Below are positions 30,814 to 40,899 of a stretch of 60,000 nucleotides of DNA, one piece after another. Source of the DNA: Zygnema cylindricum. Its lineage: Eukaryota > Streptophyta > Zygnematophyceae > Zygnematales > Zygnemataceae. The notes beneath the pieces are model-generated. The model searched no databases. It worked only from the letters and a program-made list of their open reading frames with translations, and was not told the origin of the DNA. The position numbers and the translations under genes are program-made. Location: the NCBI GenBank assembly GCA_037447655.1, contig JBBHKE010003059.1, positions 312,001 through 372,000 on the forward strand, in the 5' to 3' direction. Numbering within the stretch: the stretch's first letter is position 1; the number at the start of each line of letters is the position of its first letter.

Positions 30814-30966
30814 ATCCTCTTTCGTTCTTAACGCTAGTGTCTCTCCAGGAAGCAAACTCGGTTTCGTTGGAGTCATTCCATGAATCTGCAAGACTCTTTC
30901 CGGCTCGACTCCCTATTAGCTAGCTAGACTTAGAATTCTGTAGGCAAGGGCTGTGGGCACATAACC

Positions 30967-31660
30967 TGATAGTTTTACAAGGTCATATAAGCCAGTGCGC
31001 ACCCAACTTATAAACACATGAAATCTATACACAGCGAAACTTAGCCTGTAGGAACCACTAGGTAGATAGCAATGGGAGAGGCATGGAAACAAATCAATAG
31101 ATTGGACAGGTTTAGGCAGCTTGAGAAATTTAGATATAGTCAAGGGGCCACAAGGCGTAAGCCGAAGTGAGCCCCGATTGGAATAAAATTGTTCCTATGG
31201 ACTAACCTTTAATAAAGCTGCATTCTCCTTCTATGGTCTATGATCTGAATCCTAATAAGAATGTACAAAGAGTTATGATCTAATGAAGTAAATGCTTTTC
31301 TATCAATCTTGAGAGTATTCTAAGTCTGAGAGTGATCTGCATGACATTTCCATGAGATGGTTATTTCAAATGCCTTGCTGCACTATATATCATCTTGTGT
31401 GTCATCTTGTGATGAAATGCCTAAATAAGTGGTGCAATGAGATGCTGCCGTTTTGTCGTTTTCCACCACAATGTGCCACTCTTTAAATCTGACACAATCT
31501 GTACTCGATATAAAGGTTGGCGGAATTGTCGTCAGATTCCGTACAGTTCGATTCGTCGCGTCACGTCACGTCACAAAATGTGAATCGGTAAAAGTCTGCC
31601 AGAACAAATATATCCTGGCAGGTACAAATGAATCGCCAAAGATCGCACCAAAACCAACAG
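30967..31660 (-). repeat. LTR of non-autonomous element (right copy, truncated)
   Basis: 694 bp matching the left copy from TGATAGTTTTACA to CCAAAACCAACA, where the foldback end GTCTACGTCAC begins. The missing continuation (CTCCCACTCGATG) is seen at 26786 and 34734. Confidence 0.65.
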
Positions 31661-31812
31661 TCTACGTCACTTTTTTGCGACTGTTCAGTGCGTACTTTTC
31701 GAAATTTTGGAGTTAAACTCAGAAGGACATTGCGACGCTTAGATCGGCTTGAAAAAACGTTTATTGGTTTTTATTACACTGTTTTCTTGTTCCTATGAGT
31801 CAATATTTTTTG

Positions 31813-32800
31813 TTTGTACTAGCCACGTGGCGAGCTTTGAATGGACAGAGACGATGGCATTCGCGCAAATGCTTCCAAAGGGTACAAAGGGTACAAAACC
31901 CGAAGGGTTTTGACCATAAACAGGGCTTTGTACCGCTCAGTGGAGAAGCTTCAGTACAGCTGTCAGCCGTTGAAAAATCGTGACTTAAAATCTCGATCGG
32001 AATGGGTTTCAGTACAATTCTTTCAACATTTTGCCACTTAAAACATTTTTTCCGTACACACATGTTCGATTATAAATCTGACGGTTGCGATTGAAAAGTA
32101 AGTTTCTCAGCTTCCGATTGGCGGTCTCAAATTGAATATCGGACAGGTGTGTACGGAGAAAAGATGTTTTAAGTGGCAAAAAAGTTATCAACACTAACAG
32201 CGATACACGGTGTGCGGTACTGTACTACTCACAACTGTACTATTCCATCAATCAGCGGTGCGCTCTAGTCTGCTATTTCCTTTGCCTTGCTGTAATCTTC
32301 CGATCAGTACAGGAGAAGTAGATTTTATAGATTGCATCCGTACAGTACTGTAGCAGTGCGCCCGGAGCTCACCAGGCTGTGTTTCTATCACTTTCTTTCG
32401 TCGAATGTTATATCCTGTTTTGTTTTTCCCGTAAAGTACATTCGTACTACACTAACAGATCCGACTCTCCGTAAACGCGTGAGCTCCTAAATGCCTAATT
32501 GGTCGCTGTCACAAAGCGAATAGCGAAAGGACAAAATGTTGAAATAATTGTACGGAATCCCATTCCGATTGACATTTTAAGCCACGATTTTTCAACGGTT
32601 GACAGCTGTACCGAAGCTTCTCCACTGAGCGGTACAAAGCCCTGTTTATGGTCAAAACTCTTCGGGTTTTGTACCTTTGTACCCTTTGGAACCATTCGCG
32701 CGAATGTTCCACAAATTTTTGAAAAATGTGGCGATGGGTGCTCCATTCCGTGAAGCGCATCGTCATCTCTGTCCATTCAAAGCTCGCCACGTGGCTAGTA
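31813..32800. repeat. 1-kb stem-loop unit with CCACGTGGC arms
   Basis: Arms of roughly 230-290 bp: CTAGCCACGTGGCGAGC at about 31820 is inverted at about 32795, with GTACAAAGCCCTGTTTATGG-type sequence in both arms. The loop contains the 151-bp MITE and the 270-bp segment that recurs at 37764-37980 and 45251-45524. A related unit with the arms shifted is at 37607-38385. Confidence 0.65.
32030..32180. mobile_element. 151-bp MITE, copy A
   Basis: Terminal inverted repeats TTTGCCACTTAAAACAT ... ATGTTTTAAGTGGCAAA with a further inverted GTACACAC segment, about 30 bp each. Copies lie at 37982-38132 (also 151 bp), 45525-45664 (truncated) and probably 49334-49483 (diverged). No clear target duplication. 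Confidence 0.65.
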
Positions 32801-33389
32801 CAAACGGGAAATACTGAATCCTTGGGTAACAGATAACAATAATAATAAGATAATAATGCGAATAAACGTTTTTTCAAACCGATTTAAGCGTCGCAATGTT
32901 GTTCTGAGTTTAACTCCGAAATTTCGGCGAATCACTCAAAATGTTTTGACTTGGAATTGCAGTTTATCCTGTTGTATTTTCTACCCGTAAATTACACGCC
33001 TACTAAATAATCGATCCACCCAATTTCCTCCAGCTAGCCCACTCTAAAGCTGGTTTCGGGGCACATTGTGTCCCATGTTTCGCTCTTTTTTAAAAACCTG
33101 ATGAAACGCAAAAGCTCACCTGCAAAAAAAAAAAAAAAAACTGCAAAAGCTCCAAATTTCCCTTTTAAATTTTTAAGAACGTCATTTGCTCTCCTAAAAG
33201 GGATCTTGATTCGTTCAAACGCTGGAGATCATTGCCTCAAATACGTTGAGCCGCGTTAAACAGCGGGGAAAATAGGTTTTTTTCGCATGCTTTGATTTTT
33301 AAGGGCATCTTTTGTTAATTCGAACACGTGGCGAGTTATGAACGTGGCCAGAATTATGATACGGTTCAGGCGATGGAAAATGATAATTG

Positions 33390-34110
33390 CAAACGGACAT
33401 TGGAAGTCGAAATTAGATTTAAAATTGGATATAAGACGTTGAACATGGACATTGGACATCATATATTGCATGTTAAACATTGAAAATTGGATACTAAACA
33501 TTTAACATTGGACATTGAATATTGAACCTTGGACATTCGAAGTACAAATTTGGACATAAAATTTGATGTAGGACAAGGAGCATTGGACATTATACATTCA
33601 TAATTAAATATTGGATATAAAATCACACATTAGACATTGAACAATAGATATTTCACAGCAAATGCATATTAGACTTAAAAATTGACAATTGGACATTGAA
33701 TGTTGGACAATGAAAAGTGGGCGTTGGACATTGGACGTTGGTAATTGGATGTAAAATTGGATACATGAATTGAGCGTTCGAAAGTAAAAATTGCATATTG
33801 GTAAGTGTGAAATGCACAATCAACATTAAACATTGCAAAATGGAAGTTGGAAATTGGACATTGAACATCGGACATTGGAAATTGGTCACTGAATTGCACA
33901 TCGAACGTTGGACATTGAAGAAAAAATATTGAACATTAGACAAAAGATATTGGGCATGGACCTTGGAATTGCACACGAGCCATTGAAGATTTCAAATTGG
34001 ATTTAAATAGTGCACATTGGATGTTACCTAAGGGACATTGGACGATGGACAGTTGACATTGAAGTTGAACACCAAACACAGTCACTGGAAATTAGGCATA
34101 GACATTAAAC
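33390..34110. repeat. ACATTGGACATTGAACATT quasi-repeat array
   Basis: About 700 bp of irregular short units built on ACATTGGA, ACATTGAAC and related words, with variable spacing and occasional unique bases. The reverse complement reads as phrases such as FNVQCPMFNVQF in all frames, which is a by-product of the repeat, not a protein. Direct copy at 36320-36879; inverted copies at 36880-37020 and 40960-41560. Confidence 0.85.
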
Positions 34111-34423
34111 ATAGACAGAGGACCTTGGCCATGAAGAAAGTATTTTATCTATGATTCGTGGATAAATGTAGTGAACATGAGAAAATATAACGCTCACCAC
34201 AATTGACCCTAGAATTCCCAAAGAAGGCATAAATGTTTGACGAATGTAAGGAAAATTGCAATTATGACTTTGAAATTAAAAACATTCTTTCAACCTCCTC
34301 TGACAAATAAGAAAATAATTGGGTATGTTATCATTGAAGCTTCTTTCTTCATCATTTTTAAAGATAAAAAGCCCGCTATTTTCTTTTTCTAAGTAGAAAA
34401 TCCTCTCATGTTTTCCCTTTTAT

Positions 34424-34650
34424 TTGTCCTCTTCATTTTATTCAAAATGGCTTCTCTTTGTTGTTGGCGCTCTTGCTCAGATTCTAACCCTAAATCAAGC
34501 TCCATGTCTTCCATCCGTTACAGCTCAAATAAACTACATTTCCAGCGCTTCCACTGCACACAATTTCACTTTGAAAAAATACGATGCTAAAGGTTTTATG
34601 AACACAAAGTGCGAGCTGCTCGTAGGCTTTTCAAAACGTACGAGTTCCTA
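34424..34650 (+). pseudogene. Small secreted-looking ORF, copy a (truncated)
   Basis: 76 codons reading FYSKWLLFVVGALAQILTLN, then CLPSVTAQINYI, AHNFTLKKYDAKGF and KCELLVGFSKR. The start has a hydrophobic signal-like stretch. The same frame is conserved with conservative changes in the copy at 40209-40613 (minus), and its downstream part (AVYGFVRNGLCLKLG) is at 36142-36240, beyond an inserted LTR fragment. There is no family I recognise. The first codon of the frame is TTG, so the true start is unclear. Confidence 0.4.
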
Positions 34651-34654
34651 GTCA

Positions 34655-36143
34655 CTTTACGGTAAAAATCTGCCGGTACAAATATATCCTGGCAGGTACA
34701 AATGAATCGCCAAAGATCGCACCAAAACCAACACTCCCACTCGATGTTTCGGCGATGCGTTTGGTACGAAATCGTCCTCGATAACATTTCGTCTTAGTCG
34801 TACAATTTCTCGTTCGATATTCCCGCGGAATATTTTTGCTGACCGCCGTACAGTTGGGTCAGTACGAAGTCGATTCAATATGTCGCTTCGTCGATTTAGA
34901 ATGGTACTCGTTCCATTCGATGTATGATCCCGTGGGGACCACCTGTGGTTCCATGATGATCTAAAAAAACATTAGGACCAATTAGAGCGCTATTGGCGCC
35001 GTCAAACTTTGCGTCGCTGGCGTTCAGTTTCGCTGCCAGCGGTTGAAACTTGGGACCACCTGACGTGTCCCCTATCCTCGGTGAAAAATGATCCACGAAA
35101 TCACGATGCTATTTCGTCCGTCGATTTGGATGTCCGTTTGACATCATACTTTGTCGCGTATGCCGTCGCAAAGTCCTTGTGTTGTCGTTCGAACGACCTC
35201 GAAATTTCTCGTCCGTTCGATTAATCCGTTCGTGGTGGCGATGAATTGTCGATAATTCCCAACGTTGTGACTCCAAATTTGTTCCGCGCCTTTGTCGCAC
35301 GACTGCAAGGTACAACCTGTACTTAAAAGAATATAAAGTTGTTAGTACTTTCATTTTGACGTTCATTAAGTCCTTAGAAAAATTTCCAGACTGAAACTTC
35401 TTTTAGGGTTTCGTCTAACTCCTCCTTTCTCCTCCGGCAGCCATATCTTAGCACGCCTTTTTTGAGGCTGAGGCTTAGGTTCGTCTCAATGGCCTCTGGA
35501 ATTCTTCCTTCCTTTCGCCCAGCCACGGCTTCCGCTGTGTTCTTTACGTGGGATTTTCTGACCTGCGGCTGTCTTTCCTGTTCTTCCTGTATTTTTATGA
35601 GGTAAGAATTTTCTTTGACTCTTTACTCGTATAGTGACGTTTATCTGATTTCTACCTGTATTCCTTTCTAACAATAATTTCTTTAGGTGACCTTCTGCCT
35701 CCTACTAATTTTCTGATTGCTCTGGAAGTCTAGGCTGAATGTTTTAGAGTCCCTTTTTAGCTCTAAACTATTTTAATTTTCAAATTTTCTCGTCTTCTGT
35801 TCATTTTAAGTTTTCAAATTTTTTGTTTTGTGAAATTACACTTTGACCTAACTTTGACATAGGGACTGAAACTAATCCTTTTGTTCTTTCCCATCACGCC
35901 TTCCGCTGTGCTTGGCGTTTTCAGGTGCTCTCCACTCGTGATCGTAACCTCCTGAGCTTTGGCCGTCTGTGGAATCCTTTGAAGTGGATGATTTTGAAAG
36001 GGCTTTCCTGACATTGAGGTAAGAATTCTGTCCTTCACATCCAATTTGTCCCAATTTGTTAGTTCTTGTCAACTATGCATCTTTGTATGTCTTGACTTTA
36101 CAAGCCTTTACCTTCGGTTTCTTCTCCTGTCATACTCACTTGC
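34655..36143. repeat. Fragment of the LTR element inserted in the small ORF
   Basis: Similar to 26690-28210, the left LTR and interior of the element at 26078. It interrupts the small ORF whose halves are at 34424-34650 and 36142-36240. It contains TTTCGGCGATGCGTTTGGTA and the CATCACGCCTTCCGCTGTGC segment present near 27985. Confidence 0.65.
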
Positions 36144-36258
36144 AAAAAATGAAATAGCAGTATACGGATTTGTGCGTAATGGTTTATGCCTCAAATTAGG
36201 TGTAGTCATAAACCATTCATCTTTATTAAAAAAAAATCGTTTTTAACTTTGTCGTTTT

Positions 36259-36879
36259 GAACACGTGGCGAGCTATGAACGTGGCCAGAATTATGATACG
36301 GTTTAGGCGATGGAAAATGATAATTGCAAATGGACATTGGAAGTCGAAATTATATTTAAAATTGGATATAAGACGTTGAACATGGACATTGGACATCATA
36401 TATTGCATGTTAAACATTAAAAATTAAATATAAAACATTAAACTTTGGACATTGAACATTGAACCTTGGACATTCAAAGTACAAATTTGGACATAAAATT
36501 TGATGTAGGACAAGGAGCATTGGACATTATACATTCATAATTAAATATTGGATATAAAATCACACATTAGACATTGAACAATAGATATTTCACAGCAGAT
36601 GCATATTAGACTTAAAAATTGACAATTGGACATTGAATGTTGGACAATGAAAAGTGGGCGTTGGACATTGGACGTTGGTAATTGGATGTAAAATTGGATA
36701 CATGAATTGAGCATTCGAAAGTAAAAATTGCATATTGGTAAGTGTGAAATGCACAATCAACATTAAACATTGCAAAATGGAAGTTGGAAATTGGACATTG
36801 AACATCGGACATTAGAAATTGGTCACTGAATTGCACATTGAACGTTGGACATTGAAGAAACAATATTGAACATTAGACA
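36259..36879. repeat. Direct copy of 33323-33942
   Basis: A 620-bp direct repeat including the ACACGTGGCGAG segment and the array. It ends at 36879, exactly where an inverted copy starts (GGTTCAATATTCAATG), forming a palindromic junction. Confidence 0.75.
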
Positions 36880-37764
36880 AGGTTCAATATTCAATGTCCA
36901 ATGTTAAATGTTTAATATCCAATTTTCAATGTTTAACATGCAATATATGATGTCCAATGTCCATGTTCAACGTCTTATATCCAATTTTAAATCTAATTTC
37001 GACTTCCAATGTCCATTTGCAATTATCATTTTCCATCGCCTCAACCGTATCATAATTCTGGCCACGTTCATAACTCGCCACGTGTTCGAATTAACAAAAG
37101 ATGCCCTTAAAAATCAAAGCATGCGAAAAAAACCTATTTTCCTCGCTGTTTAACGCGGCTCAACGTATGTGAGGCAATGATCTCCAGTGTTTGAACGAAT
37201 CAAGATCCCTTATAGGAGAGCAAATGACGTTCTTAAAAATTTTGAAGGGAATGTTTTAGCTTTTGCAGCTTTTTTTTTTTTTTGCAGGTGAGCTTTTGCA
37301 TTTTATCAGGTTTTTAGAAAAGAGCGAAACATGGGACACAATGTGCCCCGAAACCAGCTTTAGAGTGGGCTAGATGGAGGAAATTGGGTGGAACAATTAT
37401 TTAGTAGGCGTGTAATTTACGGGTAGAAAATACAACAGGATAAACTGCAATTCCAAGTCAAAACATTTTGAGTGATTCGCCGAAATTTCGGAGTTGAACT
37501 CAAAACAACATTGCGACGCTTAAATCGGTTTGAAAAAACGTTTATTCGCATTATTATCTTATTATTATTGTTATCTGTTACCCAAGGAGTTAGTATTTCC
37601 CGTTTGTACTAGCCACGTGGCGAGCTTAGAATGGACAGAGATGACGATGCGCTTCACGGAATGGAGCACCCATCGCCACATTTTTCAAAAATTTGTGAAA
37701 CATTCGCGCGAATGGTTCCAAATGGTACAAAAGCCGAAGGGTTTTGACCATAAACAGGGCTTTA
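36880..37764. repeat. Inverted copy of 32636-33526
   Basis: 885-bp arm, reverse complement of the left arm including poly-T, GGGACACAATGTGCCCC and the TTATTATTGTTATCTGTTAC stretch. It ends at the GGGCTTT / AAAGAAAGTG junction. Confidence 0.75.
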
Positions 37765-37981
37765 AAGAAAGTGATAGAAACACAGCCCGGTGAGCTCTAG
37801 GCGCACTGCTACAGTATTGTAAGGATGCAATATATAAAATCTACTTCTCCTGTACTGATCGGAATATTACAGCAAGGCAAAGGAAATAGCGGACTAGAGT
37901 GCACCCCTGATTCATGGAATAGTACAGTTATGAGTAGTACAGTACCGCACACCGTGTATCGCTGTTAGTGTTGATCACTTT

Positions 37982-38132
37982 TTTGCCACTTAAAACATCT
38001 TTTCCCCGTACACACTTGTCCGATTTTCAAGTTGAGACCGCCAATCGGAAGCTGAGAATCTAATTTTTCAATCGCAGCCGTCAGATTTATAATCGAACAT
38101 GTGTGTACGGAAAAAATGTTTTTAGCGGCAAA
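37982..38132. mobile_element. 151-bp MITE, copy B
   Basis: Same length and terminal inverted repeats as copy A (TTTGCCACTTAAAACATC ... GCGGCAAA), with point differences. Confidence 0.65.
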
Positions 38133-39005
38133 ATGTTGAAAGAATTGTACTGAAACCCATTCCGATCGAGATTTTAAATCACGAATTTTCAACGGCTGAC
38201 AGCTGTACCGAAGCTTCTCCACTGAGCAGTACAAAGCCCTGTTTATGGTCAAAACTCTTCGGCTTTTGTACCCTTTGGAAGCATTTGCGCGAATGTTCCA
38301 CAAATTTTGAAAAATGTGGCGATGGGTGCTCCATTCCGTGAAACGCATCGTCACCTCTGTCCATTCAAAGTTCGCCACGTGGCTAATACAAACAAAAAAT
38401 ATTGACTCCTTGGGAATAAGAACACAGTGTGATAAAAATCAATAAACGTTTTTTCAAGAAGATTTAAGCGTCGCAATGTTCTTGTGAGTTTCACACCAAA
38501 ATTTCGGCGAATCACTCAAAATGTTTTGACTTGGAATTTCAGTTTATCCTGTTGTACTTTCAACCCATAAATTCACGCCTAATAAACAATCGATCCACCT
38601 GATATCTTCCTGCAATTCCACTCTAATAGTGGTTTCGTTTTGCTCTTTTTAAAAACGAAATGAAACGCAAAAGTTCACCAGCCAAAAAAAAAAAAAAAAC
38701 CCGCAAAAGATCGAAATTGCCCTTAAAAATTTATAAGAACGTCATTGGCTCTCCTAAAAGAGATCCTGATCCGCTCAAACGCTGGATTTCATTGCCTGAA
38801 AAACGTTGAGCCGCGTTGAACAGCGAGGAAAACGCGTTTTTTTTTAACATGTTCTGGTTCTTAAGTGCTTCCTTTGTTTAGACCGGACACGTGGCGAATT
38901 ATGAACGTGGCAAGAATTATGATACGGTTCAGGTTATGGAAAAAGTACGCACTCAGCAATAGCAAAAAGGTGACGTAGACAGCTTTTTCAAAGTCGGAGA
39001 AAATG

Positions 39006-39013
39006 TATAAATA
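39006..39013 (+). promoter_or_regulatory. TATA box and pyrimidine-rich leader of protease gene
   Basis: TATAAATA at 39006-39013, about 150 bp before the ATG at 39163. A CT-rich leader (39060-39130, CCCTCTCTCCCTCTCGCTC and similar) follows, as in many plant promoters. It starts 25 bp beyond the foldback end at 38980. Confidence 0.5.
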
Positions 39014-39162
39014 TTGTCGGGTTACATCGTATTTTACACAATCCGTTCGGTCGCCCGCTCCATCCCGCTCTCCCTCTCTCCCTCTCGCTCTCCATCTCTC
39101 CCTCTCCCGCTCTCCTCTCTCCTCGCTCTTCCACACACTTTTCCCCTCATTTTCCTTCCTCG

Positions 39163-39735
39163 ATGGCTCTCCTTCGGAAACTATTTCCCAATGTCGCATC
39201 CATTCTATTACCGGTTTTAACTATTTTTTTTCTCTCCTCGCTCGTATGTGCCACGCAATCGTATCCTCGAGAGTCCCTGGAATCTCCTCCCACTAGTTCT
39301 GTTCCTCAGCCCAAAACCAAAATCAATTACCAGAAGTCAGCGCTGTGGCAAAGTCGCGCCAAGATTACCACTATTATCGGTTACAAGACCATTCCTTCCC
39401 CCGGGAACCCCTCCACAATAGTTTTCACAAACGGAGGTAAAGCTTCGATCGATGCCAACCAGTCGGGGAATATTAATCAAGCAAGTCAACTTTTCGGATG
39501 CAATAGGGGAACTCCTCCTTCCGTAGTTGTCCCAACCTTTGAAGATTCTGGCATTTCTTCCGCAGTTGTCTCTTTGAGAATCTGGAATGGTGGCGGCTGG
39601 GTCGCCTTGTGTTCCGGCGTGTTACTTTCGTCACGAATTGTTATGACGGCGGCTCATTGTTTGTACGACACCGAAGGGAACTACTGGTACTTCGGTCCGG
39701 GAAACCCGCTGTTAGTTTCCGCTCGACGAATTTGA
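39163..39735 (+). pseudogene. Trypsin-like serine protease, N-terminal half
   Basis: 190 codons from ATG. Residues 10-30 form a hydrophobic signal peptide (LLPVLTIFFLSSLVCAT), followed by a proline/serine-rich propeptide-like region. The start of an S1 chymotrypsin fold comes next: AVVSLRIWNGGGWVALCSG, then SSRIVMTAAHCLYD with the catalytic histidine in the canonical TAAHC motif. The frame ends after LLVSARRI, whereas the second copy at 50857-51672 continues through the Asp and Ser regions. Sequence after 39745 matches the 3' flank of that copy, so the C-terminal half was deleted. A secreted peptidase is implied. S1A-type proteases are uncommon in green plants. Confidence 0.7.
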
Positions 39736-39744
39736 TGTCTACTA

Positions 39745-40010
39745 CATGTTCAATAACAAAGTTTTACTCTACCATATAGAATTATTTTTTGAATTGAATC
39801 CATTTATAAAAGATATAAAGTTGAATACTGGGAATTATCAAGCAAATGGAAACGGAATCGGAGAAATAAAAATCACTTGAAAAAACAAAATAACCCCAAT
39901 AATTTACTTTTATATAGAATATAGATCCCTTTCAAAAAAAAAACCAGAAAAAGATATGCAAGCATAACAGTTGTTGAAGAATGCAATTTCACACAGACAA
40001 GAAATTGTAC
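39745..40010 (+). other. 3' flank shared with the second protease copy
   Basis: About 265 bp, reverse complement similar to 50030-50305 (for example CATGTTCAATAACAAAGTT and CATAACAGTTGTTGAAGAATG). It fixes the two protease loci as duplicates in opposite orientation. No coding sequence. Confidence 0.75.
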
Positions 40011-40208
40011 AAAAAAACTGTACTATACTAACCACCTTGAACGGTACAGGAGAAGTTTCCAGTAGACATTATAAGGAAAGTGATAGCTGGTGACCTTGGC
40101 CGTGAATGGATATAGTTAAAGAGCAATCTTGGCTCTCAGAATCATCGAGCGGCCACGTACAGAAAGCGAGGAGAAAGGATACGGATTTATTTCGGCCGAT
40201 GACAAAAT

Positions 40209-40613
40209 TTAAAAACAACAAAGTTTTAAAAAAAAAAAAATTAATAAAGATGAATGGTTTACGACTACATCTAATTTGAGGCACAAACCATTACGCACAA
40301 ATCCGTATACTGCTATAACATTATTTAAGAGTGTGTGAACATATACGAATCCGTGGCAGGAAATCCACACTTTATGTAAAGCGTACCAGGAACTCACACG
40401 TTTTGAAAAGCCTACGAGCAGCTCGCACTTTGTGTTCATAAAACCTTTAGCATCGTATTTTTTCAAAGTGAAATTGTGTGCAGTGGAAGCGCTGAAAATG
40501 TAGTTTATTTGTGCTGTAACGGATGGAACACATGGAGAATGATTTAGGGTAAGAATCTGAGCATGAGCGCCAACAACAATGAGAAGCCATTTTGAATAAA
40601 ATGAAGAGGACAA
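40209..40613 (-). pseudogene. Small secreted-looking ORF, copy b (longest)
   Basis: 134 codons, minus strand: FYSKWLLIVVGAHAQ, ILTLNHSPCVPSVTAQINYI, AHNFTLKKYDAKGFMNTKCE, LLVGFSKRVSSWYALHKVWI, then NNVIAVYGFVRNGLCLKLDV. The hydrophobic beginning resembles a signal peptide. Conserved against copy a at the protein level with few changes, which may mean past selection or simply recent duplication. It lies next to an inverted ACATTGGAC array, as copy a lies next to a direct one. Unknown family, and a start codon is not obvious. Confidence 0.4.
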
Positions 40614-40899
40614 ATAAAAGAGAAAACATGAGAGGATTTTCTACATAGAAAAAGAAAATAGAGGGCTTTTTCTCTTTGAAAATGATGAAGAAAGAAGCTT
40701 CAATGATGAGATACCCAATTATTTTCTTATTTGTCAGAGGGGGTTGAAAGAATGTTTTTAATTTCAAAGTCATAATTGCAATTTTCCTTACATTCGTCAA
40801 ACATTTATGCCTTCTTTGGGAATTCTAGGGTCAATTGTGGTGAGTGTTATATTTTCTCATGTTCACTACATTTTTCCACGAATCATAGATAAAATACTT

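Larger units (their letters stand above)
26078..31660 (-). mobile_element. LTR element with gag-like remnants and no visible pol
   Basis: Direct repeats at 26078-26785 and 30967-31660, each starting TGATAGTTTTACA, flank an internal region of 4.2 kb or less. Just inside the right repeat, on the minus strand, is GGTTATGTGCCCACAGCC, similar to the block that follows the copia LTRs here, which sets the orientation. The interior holds gag-like frames on the minus strand, but I see no protease, RT or integrase, so it would be non-autonomous. The right LTR is cut at 31660 by the foldback structure, so full LTR length is unknown. Confidence 0.6.
31661..38980. mobile_element. Composite foldback / inverted-repeat structure
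   Basis: Begins GTCTACGTCACTTTTTTGC at 31661 and ends with its reverse complement (GCAAAAAGGTGACGTAGAC, 38962-38980). Inside, 32636-33526 is inverted at 36880-37764, and 31706-32636 has inverted counterparts in 37764-38470. The left arm lacks about 430 bp present at the right (38490-38940). The spacer holds arrays, a secreted-looking ORF and a piece of the LTR element at 26078. Matching terminal duplications were not found. Transcripts through it could form long hairpins. It may be one Mutator- or Foldback-like element with later insertions. Confidence 0.55.

Noticed and set aside
30681-30923. Open frame with long SLSLSLSL run
   Set aside because: A product of the CT microsatellite.
33604-33976. 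Minus-strand open frames with FNVQCPMFNVQF-type phrases (also at 25188, 33256, 36541-36863, 36908 and 41136-41664)
   Set aside because: They are translations of the ACATTGGACATTG arrays in every frame, with no domain and repeat-driven composition.
31652-38989. Mutator-type 9-bp target duplication around the foldback structure
   Set aside because: Left flank AAACCAACA and right flank AGCTTTTTC do not match, so the superfamily is left open.
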